Positions 15,198 to 24,759 of a stretch of DNA of 49,479 bases are shown here, piece after piece (position 1 is the stretch's first letter; every line of letters begins with the position of its first letter). A program made the translations under genes and the position numbers. The DNA is from DAOPZC01 sp035353175 (GTDB taxonomy: Bacteria > Verrucomicrobiota > Kiritimatiellia > RFP12 > UBA1067), in assembly GCA_035353175.1 (NCBI GenBank), contig DAOPZC010000036.1, positions 1 to 49,479 on the forward strand, read 5' to 3'. The notes beneath the pieces are model-generated. The model did no database searches and was not told the DNA's origin. It was given only the letters and a program-made list of their open reading frames with translations.

Positions 15198-16301
15198 ATG
15201 AGACTGCCAATGGATACGCAAAACGACTTTCCGCTCACGCTCCGGTCTCCCGCCAAGCGCATCCGCGCGGAACTCGCCGTGGAAACCGTGTGGATCGGGG
15301 CGACCGTGTATCCCGAGTGCCCGGTGTGGCGCGTGTGGTATGACGGCTGTCCGGTGGTCGACACGTCGACCATCGGCCTGATGACCGAGGCCGGCCCGCT
15401 TGGATACGGCATGCGATTCGTCAAGGCGACGCGCCACCGCCCGCAGACCGGGATCGGACCCGGACGCTCGCTGGTGGCTCGTTTTGCCGCCCGCGACGGC
15501 CGGGAGCTGGAGGTCACGCTGCGCGTCACGGACCTGAGCGCGTTCTGCGCGGCGCGACAGCTGCACAAACGGGAGCCGGACGGAGGCGTTCTGTCGATCA
15601 CGCGCTTTCCGGAAGGATCGGTGCTGCTGGGCAGTGAGTCTTCGCCGACCTCCGACCTCCGGCCTCCGGCCTCCGGCGAAAGCCGCCCCGAGGTGCGCTT
15701 TGCGCCGAGCGGCAAGCTGGTGGCGGGGTGGCGGCACGGGCTGGAGCAGCACGCCGTTTTCTTCGACCGCCCCGGCGACCTCGCGATGCGCCGCTTTGGC
15801 GCGCGGCACGCGGTTGACGCGCTTGTGGTGCCGGACGGGCGGCAGGGCTGCGAGCACCTCTTCCTCACGGTTCCGTTCACGAAGGCGGCGCTGCCTGAGC
15901 CGGTTTTCGGTGAAGCGCTCACGCCGGCGTACCGCTCGGCGTTCGAGAGGGCTCTGGGCCGAGGCGAGACCAGCGACGATTTTTGGGTGATGCGCGGGGA
16001 GCCGGGCGAATTCGCGGTGGCGGCCCGCCGAAGCGGCGCGGTGTGGCAGGTGGCCGGCGTCACGGCTGAGGCGCAGACGCTGACCGTGCGCTTCGAAGAC
16101 CTGTGGCTGCGCATGCCGCCGGTGCTGCGGGCGCTGAGGTATACCGTGGACCTTCTGCGCGACCCCGTGAAGGGAGAACCGGGCGACCGCGTCGAAGAGG
16201 CGTTCGCCGAGCAGGCGCCGGATGTGCGCGTGGCGCTGGATCTGGCGAAGAACGGCGGATTTCTGCTGACATTTACGCCGAAAGAAACGGGTGGCGCATG
16301 A
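15198..16301 (+). CDS. GH97-like protein lacking the catalytic barrel
   Basis: 367 aa; ATG 15198, with ATG 15210 as an alternative. The N-terminus resembles the GH97 N-terminal beta-sandwich (LTLRSPAKRIRAEL, VWRVWYDGCPVVDTSTIGLM). Near 254-300 it passes directly to a GH97 C-terminal-domain pattern (FWVMRGEPGEFAVAARRSG, WQVAGVTAEAQTLTV). The ~290-residue TIM barrel expected between them is missing, and there is no signal peptide. A period-7 repeat is inserted in the coding sequence (SPTSDLRPPAS, about 149-160). The stop overlaps the rluD start (ATGA). It may be a sugar-binding or regulatory remnant; catalysis is unlikely. Confidence 0.55.
   Translation: MRLPMDTQNDFPLTLRSPAKRIRAELAVETVWIGATVYPECPVWRVWYDGCPVVDTSTIGLMTEAGPLGYGMRFVKATRHRPQTGIGPGRSLVARFAARDGRELEVTLRVTDLSAFCAARQLHKREPDGGVLSITRFPEGSVLLGSESSPTSDLRPPASGESRPEVRFAPSGKLVAGWRHGLEQHAVFFDRPGDLAMRRFGARHAVDALVVPDGRQGCEHLFLTVPFTKAALPEPVFGEALTPAYRSAFERALGRGETSDDFWVMRGEPGEFAVAARRSGAVWQVAGVTAEAQTLTVRFEDLWLRMPPVLRALRYTVDLLRDPVKGEPGDRVEEAFAEQAPDVRVALDLAKNGGFLLTFTPKETGGA
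15647..15674 (+). repeat. Period-7 repeat, locus 2 (inside GH97-like gene)
   Basis: GACCTCC, GACCTCC, GGCCTCC, GGCCTCC in a row, giving the peptide TSDLRPPAS in a predicted loop. The frame stays open through it. Confidence 0.75.
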
Positions 16302-17293
16302 GTGCAAGCGAACGCGATGAGGACGGCGAAGGAATCGAAGATCTCGATGAAATCGAATCTTTCGATTCAGACGATTCTCTCGGCCATCACCTCTCCTTCA
16401 CCGTGCCGGAAGGCGCGGAGGGGCGGCTCGACGCGTGGCTGGCGGCGCAGGCACCCGAGCTTTCGCGTGCGAGGATCCAGGCTCTCATCAAAGAAGGACG
16501 CGTGACCTGTGGCGGCGCGGCGGTGAAGGCGAATGCCAAGCCGAGGGCGGGGCAGGTGATCGAGATCGCCGTGCCTGCGCCCGTGCCCGCGATTCCCGGA
16601 CCGGAAGACATTCCGCTCGACATCTTGTATGAGGACGGCGACTGTTTGGTGCTCAACAAGCCGGCGGGCCTGGTGGTGCACCCCGCGCCGGGCCATGCGT
16701 CGGGGACGCTCGTGAATGCGTTGCTGCATCACTGCCGCGACCTCGGCGGGGTGGGCGGGGTGGAGCGTCCCGGCATCGTGCACAGGCTCGACAAAGACAC
16801 GTCGGGGCTGATGGTCGTGGCGAAGAACGACGCGGCCATGGCGGGTTTTGTGCGGCTGTTCCAAACGGGCGGCATCGCGAAGGAGTATCTGGCCCTGGTC
16901 CATGGTGCGCCGCAGAAAGTGTCGGGGACCGTGAGCACGCTGATCGGGCGGCATCCGGAACATCGCAAAAAGATGGCTGTCGTCGCGCGCAACGGCAAAC
17001 AGGCGGTCACGCACTACGCGGTCGAGAAACGCCTCGGTGTCATTTCGCTGGTCCGCTGCCGCATCGAGACGGGAAGAACGCACCAGATCCGCGTGCACAT
17101 GCAGTCGCTGGGGTGCCCTGTCGTGGGCGACGCGCAGTATGGCAAGAGCGCGGCCGACAAGCGCCTGTCGCCCGTTCCCGCGCGGCAGATGCTGCACGCC
17201 GCGCATCTGGTCTTCGCGCACCCCGTGACCGGTGCCGCCATGGACTTCACCGCGCCGCTCCCGGTCGATTTCGCGGCGCAGATGGGCGGTTGA
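16298..17293 (+). CDS. rluD: RluA/RluD-family 23S rRNA pseudouridine synthase
   Basis: 331 aa; ATG at 16298 overlaps the previous stop (ATGA). Isomerises uridine to pseudouridine in rRNA in the cytoplasm. An acidic leader (1-35, EDLDEIESFDSDD) precedes an S4 RNA-binding domain (about 40-95, RLDAWLAAQAPELSRARIQ) and the catalytic domain. Motif II is HRLDKDTSGLMVV with catalytic Asp near 166; RCRIETGRTHQIRVHM and GDAQYG follow. RluD is the best fit, but RluA-family members are hard to tell apart by sequence alone. The acidic N-terminal leader is longer than usual. Confidence 0.88.
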   Translation: MSASERDEDGEGIEDLDEIESFDSDDSLGHHLSFTVPEGAEGRLDAWLAAQAPELSRARIQALIKEGRVTCGGAAVKANAKPRAGQVIEIAVPAPVPAIPGPEDIPLDILYEDGDCLVLNKPAGLVVHPAPGHASGTLVNALLHHCRDLGGVGGVERPGIVHRLDKDTSGLMVVAKNDAAMAGFVRLFQTGGIAKEYLALVHGAPQKVSGTVSTLIGRHPEHRKKMAVVARNGKQAVTHYAVEKRLGVISLVRCRIETGRTHQIRVHMQSLGCPVVGDAQYGKSAADKRLSPVPARQMLHAAHLVFAHPVTGAAMDFTAPLPVDFAAQMGG

Positions 17294-17346
17294 CAAAAAT
17301 GGGGGTGCGCGATGCGCGGCGGCCCGGCAATGGAGTCTGTTTCATG

Positions 17347-17375
17347 TTGGCCCGATAAAGTCATGTTGCTATACT
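17347..17375 (+). promoter_or_regulatory. Candidate promoter of lemA
   Basis: TTGGCC (17347-17352), 17-bp spacer, TATACT (17370-17375), about 25 bp before the ATG at 17401. A strong ribosome site GGGAGGA is at 17388. Confidence 0.45.
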
Positions 17376-17400
17376 ATTCCTTACAAGGGAGGAATATAAA

Positions 17401-17997
17401 ATGATCGGTCTGACAGTTCTCTGCATTCTTGTGGCTATTCCAGTTGTGCTCATGCTGTGGGCGATTGGGATTTATAACGGCCTTGTCCAATTGAGGAACC
17501 GCTTCAAGAACGCCTTCGCACAGATCGATGTGCAGCTGAAGCGGCGCTATGACCTGATCCCCAATCTCGTCGAAACGGCGAAGGGCTACCTCAAACACGA
17601 GCGCGAGACGCTGGAGGCGGTGATCGCGGCGCGCAACCAGGCGGCGGCCGCCGCAAAGGCCGCGGCCGCGACGCCGACCGACGGCTCGGCCGTGCGGGCG
17701 CTTTCGGGCGCGGAGCAGGTGCTGCGCGGCACGCTCGACCGGCTGATGCTGGTGGTCGAGCAGTATCCGGAGCTGAAGGCGAACCAGACGATGATGCAGC
17801 TACAGGAGGAGATCACCTCGACCGAGAACCGCATCGCTTTCGCGCGGCAGGCCTACAACGATGAGGTCATGACGTACAACATCAAACGCGAGGTTTTCCC
17901 CAACAACCTGATCGCCGGCGCGTTCGGCTTCCAGCCCGCGCAGCCGCTGGAGCTGGAGTCCGCCGTTGAGCGTCAGGCCCCGCAAGTCCGGTTCTGA
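17401..17997 (+). CDS. lemA: LemA family protein
   Basis: 198 aa. One N-terminal membrane helix (LTVLCILVAIPVVLMLWAIG) leads into the LemA helical domain: YNGLVQLRNRFKNAFAQIDV, the conserved RRYDLIPNLVETAKGY, and the C-terminal RQAYNDEVMTYNIKREVFP. An Ala-rich stretch (AAAAAKAAAAT) interrupts the first long helices. LemA proteins are membrane-anchored coiled bundles of unclear role. Here, as in many genomes, the gene sits 11 bp before an M48 peptidase gene, suggesting joint work in envelope quality control. Confidence 0.93.
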   Translation: MIGLTVLCILVAIPVVLMLWAIGIYNGLVQLRNRFKNAFAQIDVQLKRRYDLIPNLVETAKGYLKHERETLEAVIAARNQAAAAAKAAAATPTDGSAVRALSGAEQVLRGTLDRLMLVVEQYPELKANQTMMQLQEEITSTENRIAFARQAYNDEVMTYNIKREVFPNNLIAGAFGFQPAQPLELESAVERQAPQVRF

Positions 17998-18008
17998 GTC
18001 GGCCCCCT

Positions 18009-19940
18009 ATGAACTTTTTTGCCCGTCAAGAGGCGGCCCGCCGCAAGACGCGCGTGTTGCTGCTCAACTATGTCGCGGCGGTGTTCCTCATCGTGTGGGC
18101 GTTCTATTTCGCGTCCCGCTTCCTGTTCCTGTGCTTAGATCAAGCGAGCGATGGCGACCGTCAGACGATCAGCTTGATCGATACGGGGAAGCCCGCTTTC
18201 CGCATCTTCGCGTGGAACCGCATCTGGTTCACCGCCACGGCCGCCGTCACCCTGCTGGTGATTACCGGGGGGACGCTGTGGCGGCGCGCCACGCTGGCCG
18301 AAGGGGGTGCGGCCGTGGCGCGTTCGGCGGGCGGCCGCGAGATCGGCGCAGCAGCGGAGGCGTTTCACGAGCGCCGGCTGTTGAACATCGTCGAGGAGGT
18401 TGCGCTGGCTTCAGGCATTCCGGTTCCGCGCGTCTTCGTGCTGGACGACGAGCGCGGGATCAACGCGTTTGCGGCGGGCTTCACGGTGCACGACGCGGCG
18501 GTGGCCGTGACGCGCGCGGCGATGGAGCAGCTGACGCGCGAGGAGCTGCAGGGCGTGGTGGCGCATGAGTTCAGCCACATCCTCAACGGCGACATGCGGC
18601 TGAACAGCTGGCTGTTGGGCGTGCTATTCGGCATCCTGTGCCTGTCGGTGAGCGGACGAGGGTTGATGAGACTGCTTTCCGAGACGCGCCCGAGCAGCAA
18701 GGGGGGCGGCGGCATTGTTTTTTTTCTGTTCATGTGCGGGCTGGTGCTGTGGTCGATCGGCAGCGTCGGCGTCTTCTTCGCGCGGCTGATCCAATGCTCG
18801 GTGACGCGCCAGCGCGAGTGCCTCGCCGATGCCTCGGCGGTGCAGTTCACGCGCAATCCGATCGGGCTGGCGAACGCCCTCAAGCGGATCGGCGCGACGC
18901 CGCTGCGACATGCGCTGCGCTGCGCAAACCGCTCGGAGCTGACGCACTTTCTGATCGCTTCAGGCCGCGGGGCCGCGCTCGACGCGCTCTTGGCTTCGCA
19001 TCCGCCGATCATCGACCGCATCCGTGCGCTGGACCCGTCTTTCAACGGCGATTTCGCGCCGTGGCGGATCCAGACGCTGACGTTCGACGACCTGCAGAAC
19101 ACGCCGGCGGGCATCGCGGCGCGGGAGACAAATGTGCTGATGGGCTTCGCGGGTGGCGAGGTGGTACAGGTCACCCGTTTTCTGGACGCGCTGGACCCCG
19201 AGCTGCGCAGCGCCGTATCGCATCCGTTCGTCGCGGCAGGCGTGCTGTACGGCCTGCTGCTGAGCGAGGACCGCGCCCCGTTCGAACGTCAGGCGGGGCG
19301 CATCGTGGCTCTGGAGGGGCAGCCGCTCCTGAGCGACGCGCAGAAGTGGCGCGCCCGTTTCCGTCCCCTGGGGCAGGCCGAGCGGCGCATGGTTGCGGAG
19401 CTGGCGGTCGAAGGCGTGCGGCAGCGCGACCCGGCGTCGCGTGCGGCCTGTGTGCGCGTAGTGCGGGAGATGATCGCCGCCGATGGGGAGACGTCGCTGT
19501 TCGAACAGCTGCTGGAGAAAAGGATCGAAGCGCGGCTGATTCCGGGCGGCTCGCGGAACAGCTTGCCGCGGGCGGTCGTGCCCGCGCCACGCATGCAGAT
19601 GGAGGCTTCGCTGGTGCTGGGCGCGCTGGCCTACGCGGGACAGCCCAAGGACGATTTTCTGGCGCGCGGCGCGTGGTGGCTCGGCTCCGGCAACATGCCC
19701 TCGTTCAATCTGGGCGAGCTCCTGCCTGTGCGCTCGAGCTGCACGCCGCAAGCGCTCATGGACGCGCTGGCGCGTCTGGCCGACCTGTCGCCGCAGGCCA
19801 AGGGCGAGCTGGTGGCCGGGTGCGCGGCGGTCGTGGCGGAGGACGGTCAGTGGACGCCCGATGAAGTCGAGTTGCTCCGCGCGATCTGCGACCTGCTGGA
19901 GATGCCGCTGCCGAACCTTCCGTCAATGAAAGCGGGATGA
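18009..19940 (+). CDS. M48 family metallopeptidase with C-terminal helical extension
   Basis: 643 aa; ATG at 18009. Two N-terminal membrane helices (LLLNYVAAVFLIVWAFYF and WFTATAAVTLLVITGG) are followed by an M48/HtpX-like peptidase domain. VVAHEFSHILNGD holds the zinc motif HEFSH near 186-190, with two more hydrophobic segments and RQRECLADASAVQFT supplying the third ligand Glu. The second half (300-643) is long for the family and contains helical segments like TerB/DjlA-N modules (FRPLGQAERRMVAELAVEG; VAEDGQWTPDEVELLRAIC). Paired with lemA. Its 3' end overlaps the convergent radical SAM gene by 18 bp. Likely an inner-membrane protease. Confidence 0.88.
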   Translation: MNFFARQEAARRKTRVLLLNYVAAVFLIVWAFYFASRFLFLCLDQASDGDRQTISLIDTGKPAFRIFAWNRIWFTATAAVTLLVITGGTLWRRATLAEGGAAVARSAGGREIGAAAEAFHERRLLNIVEEVALASGIPVPRVFVLDDERGINAFAAGFTVHDAAVAVTRAAMEQLTREELQGVVAHEFSHILNGDMRLNSWLLGVLFGILCLSVSGRGLMRLLSETRPSSKGGGGIVFFLFMCGLVLWSIGSVGVFFARLIQCSVTRQRECLADASAVQFTRNPIGLANALKRIGATPLRHALRCANRSELTHFLIASGRGAALDALLASHPPIIDRIRALDPSFNGDFAPWRIQTLTFDDLQNTPAGIAARETNVLMGFAGGEVVQVTRFLDALDPELRSAVSHPFVAAGVLYGLLLSEDRAPFERQAGRIVALEGQPLLSDAQKWRARFRPLGQAERRMVAELAVEGVRQRDPASRAACVRVVREMIAADGETSLFEQLLEKRIEARLIPGGSRNSLPRAVVPAPRMQMEASLVLGALAYAGQPKDDFLARGAWWLGSGNMPSFNLGELLPVRSSCTPQALMDALARLADLSPQAKGELVAGCAAVVAEDGQWTPDEVELLRAICDLLEMPLPNLPSMKAG

Positions 19941-21710
19941 AAGCAGCTCCTCGACGTCGTCGATCCAGGCGGGATCGAAGCGCCGGCCGCGCGGGAGCTT
20001 GACGAACAGGCGGCGCGCGCAGAGGCGGCGTTCGCCGGGCGGCGAGACGAGGCGGTCGAGCCAGTGGCTCGGCAGCCTGCGGAGCGACGCAATCAGCGCG
20101 TCGAACAGGTCGAGCGGCTCCTCTTCACGCGGTTCCAGCACGAACTGCCAGAGGATGTGCGGCTCGGCCTGCACGCAGCCGCGGATGAGGTGTGCGATCG
20201 CATCGCGCCGGACGAACAGGTTTTCGCCCGCGAGGATTAGCGCTTGTCGGTTCTTGAATCCCTGCCGGAGGTCGAAGGTCGAGAGTCGCGCGTCGTCCAA
20301 TCGTAGCCGCGCCGGGAAGAGGTCGGGCAGGCGCGCGCCGACAAAGCGCTGCGTGGGCGAGTCGAAGCCGCCGAGGCGCTCGTTGGCCCAGGCTTCGACG
20401 GCCGCGAGCTTGCGGGCGGAAAGCTTGCCGGTGGCCTGCACGCGGTAGGGCGGCAGGCGCTGGGCGCGGAGCCCCAGCTCGCCGGCGCGGTCGCGCAGCT
20501 CGGTGCCGGGCAGGAGCAGGGTCGGCAGGAACTGCGGGTGGATGGCGTCGCCGAAGCGCGCGAGCCAGTCGAGCGAGCGCCCGATGTCGGCTTCGTCCTG
20601 CGCGGGCAGGGCGTACATGAAGTCCAGGGTCGGCTTGATGCCGTGGCGCAGCAGCGCTTCGATGCCGCGCAGGACATGGGCTTCGTTCAGCGGGCGGTGT
20701 AGCAGCTTCAGCACGGCGGGGTCGGTGCTCTGGATGCCGACTTCGGCCTCGGCGACGCCGGCGGCGGCGAGGCGGCGGGCCTGGTCGTCCGTGAGCGTGT
20801 CGGCGCGGATCTCCACGAAGAAGGCGAGCGCGCGGTCGCGGTTCTCGCGCGTCAGCACGTCGAGAATCTCGTCGAAGCGCGGGTGCGCGTTGAAGGTGGG
20901 GTCGATGAGGCGGATCTCTTTCGCGCCGCGGCCGCGCAGGATGCGGATGCGGGCGGCGACCTCTTCGGGCGGCAGGCAGGTGGTGGTGGTGCGGCGGATG
21001 TTGTAGCAGCAGAAGGCGCAGCGCATGGGGCAGCCGCGGTTGGTCTCCAGATAGGCCATGCCGAAGGCGTCGGGCCGGTTGATCGGGTGGTCCGGTGCGG
21101 GCAGGAGTTCCTGAAGCGGCATCACCGGCCGGCGCCGCGAGCCTTCGGCGAAGGTGCCGTCTGGCGTGCGCCACCGTACGCCGTTGAAGGCGGGCGCGCG
21201 GCCGGTGCGGAAAAAGCGGAGCACGTCGGGGAAAACGGTCTCGCCCTCGCCGACCACCAGCGCGTCTGCGGGGAAGCGGAGGGCGGAGGACGGAGGAGGG
21301 AGGGCGGAGGACAGAGGACGGAGGACAGAGGACGGAGGACGGAGGGCGGAGGACAGAGGAGGGATCTCCGGCAGCAGCGGATGGCGGACGGCGATATCGG
21401 GGCCGCCGAGTACGATTTTGAGGGCGGGCAGTCGTTTCTTGATCAGACGCAGCAGGTGCAGCGTGCGTTCGACGTTCCAGAGGTAACAGGTGGCGGAGAG
21501 CGCGTCGGGGCGCAGTGCCGCGAGCCGGTCGGCCAGCGCCGCATCGGCCAGCTCGTTTTGGCTCTCGGGCGTCTCGATGACCGACCAGTGCGGGCTCTCG
21601 GGCGAACGCTCCAGCGCGGCGCGCAGGCAGGCCGCGGCGGGCATGAGGTTTTCGCCGGGAGAGGTCACGTCTGGGTCGAGGCGGGGCAGCTGGAGGAAAA
21701 GGAGTCGCAT
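19923..21710 (-). CDS. B12-binding-domain radical SAM protein
   Basis: 595 aa. Start ATG at 21710 (MRLLFLQLPRLDPD). N-terminal Rossmann-like B12-binding domain (LPALKIVLGGPDIAV ... ADALVVGEGETVFPDVLRFF), then the radical SAM barrel with CPMRCAFC (about 226-233, CX3CX2C), DPTFNAHPRF, EIRADTL and EVGIQSTD. The C-terminal third has RHGIKPTLDFMYALP and no extra cluster motif. Class B radical SAM enzymes methylate or rearrange unactivated carbons, but the substrate cannot be read here. The frame contains an 84-bp period-7 repeat (residues about 118-145) placed exactly in the loop between B12-domain motifs. Confidence 0.85.
   Translation of the reverse strand: MRLLFLQLPRLDPDVTSPGENLMPAAACLRAALERSPESPHWSVIETPESQNELADAALADRLAALRPDALSATCYLWNVERTLHLLRLIKKRLPALKIVLGGPDIAVRHPLLPEIPPLSSALRPPSSVLRPLSSALPPPSSALRFPADALVVGEGETVFPDVLRFFRTGRAPAFNGVRWRTPDGTFAEGSRRRPVMPLQELLPAPDHPINRPDAFGMAYLETNRGCPMRCAFCCYNIRRTTTTCLPPEEVAARIRILRGRGAKEIRLIDPTFNAHPRFDEILDVLTRENRDRALAFFVEIRADTLTDDQARRLAAAGVAEAEVGIQSTDPAVLKLLHRPLNEAHVLRGIEALLRHGIKPTLDFMYALPAQDEADIGRSLDWLARFGDAIHPQFLPTLLLPGTELRDRAGELGLRAQRLPPYRVQATGKLSARKLAAVEAWANERLGGFDSPTQRFVGARLPDLFPARLRLDDARLSTFDLRQGFKNRQALILAGENLFVRRDAIAHLIRGCVQAEPHILWQFVLEPREEEPLDLFDALIASLRRLPSHWLDRLVSPPGERRLCARRLFVKLPRGRRFDPAWIDDVEELLSSRFH
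21276..21359 (-). repeat. Period-7 repeat, locus 3 (inside radical SAM gene)
   Basis: Twelve heptamers of the type ACGGAGG/GCGGAGG/ACAGAGG on the plus strand (84 bp, a multiple of 21), coding on the minus strand for 28 residues of the pattern PPSSxLRPLSSALP. It lies between the motifs GGPDIAV and VVGEGE, which are normally about a dozen residues apart. Confidence 0.9.
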
Positions 21711-21733
21711 AAGAAAAACGTCGAAGGCCCGGC

Positions 21734-21761
21734 GCTGAACACCTAACGCCCAACGCCGAAC
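21734..21761 (+). repeat. Period-7 repeat, locus 4
   Basis: GCTGAAC, ACCTAAC, GCCCAAC, GCCGAAC in a row, in the gap between the radical SAM start (21710) and the rhamnosidase gene. The rest of the gap (21762-21897) shows nothing clear. Confidence 0.7.
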
Positions 21762-21897
21762 GGGTGAAACAATAGCACAAACCGCTTGGCTTCGGCGATG
21801 ACGAAGGCGGGGCGGATAGGCCGCATGTCTTTTTTCCGTGAAGAGGGGAAGGCTGTTTTGGTATCTTTCCCTAAGTAACCACATGAAAGGGACCGAG

Positions 21898-24738
21898 ATG
21901 AAAAAGATTTTGATCGTTTGCGCGGCGGCGGCGCTCGCCGGATGCGCTTCCAGTTTGGTCGGCGCGGACGCGACGAAGACCGTCGGGCTGCAGACCTGCC
22001 GCCTCGTTTCGCCTTCCGATATCGTCAAGCCCGTCTTCAGCTGGAAGATGGAGTCCACGCGGCAGGGCGCGCGGCAGACGGCGTACCGGATCCGAATCGG
22101 AGCGGCGGAGGGCCGGGAGCTCGGCCAGGTTCTGTGGGACACCCAGAGCGTTCAGGACGACAAGTCGGTGGGAATCGAATACGGCGGCCCGGCGCTGAAG
22201 AGCGCGACGGCATACGCGTGGGAAGTGTCGGTGCGCGATGAGGCGGGCGCGTGGCTCAAGCCGGCGAAGGGGACGTTCACGACGGGTCTTCTTGCCGCGG
22301 ACGACTGGAAGGGCACAGAATGGATCGCCGTTCCGGGGCAAGAGGTCATCTCACCCGACAAAGCCCCCAAGAACGAGCATGCGGTTCCGGGCACGAGCTG
22401 CTTCGTGAAGACGCTCGCGCTCGGCGCGAACGTGAAGGAGGCTTACTGGACCGTGACGGGACAGGGCGTTTTTGAGGCGTCCGTGAACGGTGTGCGCGTC
22501 GGCCGCGATTTCCTCAAGCCCGGCTTCACGCACGTCTTCAAGACGCGCCATGCGTTCACCTACGACGTGACGGACCTGCTCGCGAAAAAAGGTGGCGACA
22601 ACGTGTTCGCCGCGATGGTTTCCGCCGGCTGGTGGCGCGACAAGATCGTCCACTACCGCGGCAGGGAGTCTGCGTTTCGCGCGCAGTTGATCGTCCGGTA
22701 CGCGGACGGCTCCGAAAAGCGCTTCGGGACGGACGGCACGTGGCTCGGCGCGATCGCCGGTCCCGTGAAGGGCGCGTCGATCTTCGAAGGCGAGGAGTAC
22801 GACGCGCGCGAGACGATGCGTTGGGCGGAAAAGGGCGGGGGCGACGCGTTCAAGGCGGTCAAGACGATCGACGAGTTCAAGGGCGAGATCGTTCCGATGG
22901 AGGGCAGCCCCATCCGGCTTCGCGAGGATCTGGCGATGCGGCCGAAGGCCGCCTATGTGTGGCAAGGCGTGGAAGGTGAAGACGGTGCGGGCAAATTCGG
23001 CAAGGTGAAGACCCTCCGCACGTACAAGCCGGGCGATGCGATGACGCTCGCGCCGGGCGAAACGCTCGTCGTCGATTTCGGGCAGAACGCGGCCGCCGAG
23101 CCGCGCTTCACGGCGTCCGCCGCCGCAGGGACGACGATCACACTCCTGCCGGCCGAAATGCTGAACGACGCGGAAGGCCTCAAGAGCCGCGGCAACGACG
23201 GTCCGGAAGGGGCCGTCTACCGCGTGAACCTGCGCGCTATCCACAAAGACGGCGCACGGGCGGTCTACACGTTCGCTGGCGCGGGCGACGAAACCTACAT
23301 GCCGCGCTTCACGTTCTTCGGCTACCGCTATCTGTCGCTCACGGCGACGGGTCAGGTGACGATCCGGAAACTGGAATCGGTTCCCGTCACGTCTATCGCG
23401 AAAGAGTTGGAGCTCGGACGCATCGAAACGGGCGAGAAGGACGTCAACCGCCTGATCTCCAACGTGAAGTGGGGCCAGTACTCCAACTACCTGTCCGTGC
23501 CGACGGACTGCCCGCAGCGCAACGAGCGCCTCGGCTGGACGGCCGACACGCAGGTTTTCACGGAGGCGGCCTCCTGCAACGCGGACGTGTACGGTTTCCT
23601 GTTCAAGTGGATGCGCGACATGCGCGACAGCCAACTCGAAGCGACGGGATCTTATCCCTCGGTCGCGCCGCTGGCGCAGTACGGCAATGAGGGTGACCGC
23701 TTCGGCTGGGCCGATGCGGGTGTCATCGCGCCGCACACGATGTGGCGCCGCTTCGGCGACGTGTCGATTGTGAAGGCGAACTGGGCGTCGATGAAGCGGT
23801 ACATGGCGCATCTCGCGGAGACGAAGCACGCCACGCCGCCCGGCAAGGGACAGTATGCGGACTGGCTTTCCTACGAAAAGTATCAGCCATGCGACGCCAA
23901 GTGGGGCGGCAAGCCGCCGAAGGAAGCGATCGAATACTGGGATTTCCTCGGCGCGTGCTATTGGCTCTGGGACGCCCGGATGATGTCCGAGATGGCGGCG
24001 GCGACCGGCGAGAAGGCCGACGAAAAGGCCTTCCGCGACACGGCGGAAGCGGCGCTCGCGCACATCCGCGGCAAATACGTGATGGCGGACGGGATGCTTT
24101 CGAAGACGTTCCGCGACTTGCAGACGGCGAGCCTCTTCGCGCTCAAGCTCGGCTTGCTGACGGATGCGAAGGCGGCTGCCGAAACCAAGGCGCTTCTCCT
24201 CCAGAACATCAAGGAGCACGGGGACTGCCTGCAGACGGGCTTTCTGGGCACCTCGATCCTCATGAACACGCTCACGTACGACGCGGGTGCGCCGGAAGTT
24301 GCCTACACGCTGCTGCTGCAGCACAAGAATCCGAGCTGGCTCTACTCCGTCGATCAGGGCGCGACCACGATCTGGGAGCGCTGGAACAGCTACGTGAAGA
24401 CAACCGGCTTCGGCCCGGTGGGCATGAACAGCTTCAACCACTACGCCTACGGCGCGGTGCTCGCGTGGATGTACGGTACGATGGCTGGTATCCGGGAAGA
24501 CGTCTCGAATCCCGGCTTCAAGCATTTCGTCCTCGCGCCGATTCCGGACAAGCGCGTCGGGCATGTCTCCGCGCAATACGATTGTGCGTACGGCACGATC
24601 CGCTCGTCGTGGGCCTACGGCGAGAACGGCACGTGGAAGTGGTCCTTCACGATTCCCGCGAACACCAAGGCCACGGTGACCGTTCCCGGCGGCGAAACGA
24701 AGGAATACACGTCCGGCTCCTATACGGTCGTCCGCTGA
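21898..24738 (+). CDS. Alpha-L-rhamnosidase (GH78), lipoprotein
   Basis: 946 aa; ATG at 21898 (MKKILIVCAAAALAGCASS) with AAAGGGA upstream. The lipobox LAGC predicts a lipid-anchored protein. An N-terminal fibronectin-like domain (VSPSDIVKPVFSWKMEST) and beta-sandwich domains precede the (alpha/alpha)6 barrel. The catalytic signature DCPQRNERLGWTAD is at about 537-550: Asp537 and the general acid Glu543 are kept, with Asn where many members have Asp at 542. The C-terminal beta domain ends in VPGGETKEYTSGSYTV. Hydrolyses terminal alpha-L-rhamnose from plant or bacterial polysaccharides in the periplasm or at the surface. The same window encodes dTDP-rhamnose synthesis, but there is no direct link. 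Confidence 0.93.
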   Translation: MKKILIVCAAAALAGCASSLVGADATKTVGLQTCRLVSPSDIVKPVFSWKMESTRQGARQTAYRIRIGAAEGRELGQVLWDTQSVQDDKSVGIEYGGPALKSATAYAWEVSVRDEAGAWLKPAKGTFTTGLLAADDWKGTEWIAVPGQEVISPDKAPKNEHAVPGTSCFVKTLALGANVKEAYWTVTGQGVFEASVNGVRVGRDFLKPGFTHVFKTRHAFTYDVTDLLAKKGGDNVFAAMVSAGWWRDKIVHYRGRESAFRAQLIVRYADGSEKRFGTDGTWLGAIAGPVKGASIFEGEEYDARETMRWAEKGGGDAFKAVKTIDEFKGEIVPMEGSPIRLREDLAMRPKAAYVWQGVEGEDGAGKFGKVKTLRTYKPGDAMTLAPGETLVVDFGQNAAAEPRFTASAAAGTTITLLPAEMLNDAEGLKSRGNDGPEGAVYRVNLRAIHKDGARAVYTFAGAGDETYMPRFTFFGYRYLSLTATGQVTIRKLESVPVTSIAKELELGRIETGEKDVNRLISNVKWGQYSNYLSVPTDCPQRNERLGWTADTQVFTEAASCNADVYGFLFKWMRDMRDSQLEATGSYPSVAPLAQYGNEGDRFGWADAGVIAPHTMWRRFGDVSIVKANWASMKRYMAHLAETKHATPPGKGQYADWLSYEKYQPCDAKWGGKPPKEAIEYWDFLGACYWLWDARMMSEMAAATGEKADEKAFRDTAEAALAHIRGKYVMADGMLSKTFRDLQTASLFALKLGLLTDAKAAAETKALLLQNIKEHGDCLQTGFLGTSILMNTLTYDAGAPEVAYTLLLQHKNPSWLYSVDQGATTIWERWNSYVKTTGFGPVGMNSFNHYAYGAVLAWMYGTMAGIREDVSNPGFKHFVLAPIPDKRVGHVSAQYDCAYGTIRSSWAYGENGTWKWSFTIPANTKATVTVPGGETKEYTSGSYTVVR

Positions 24739-24759
24739 GGCAAACGGCACGGCGTCAAA

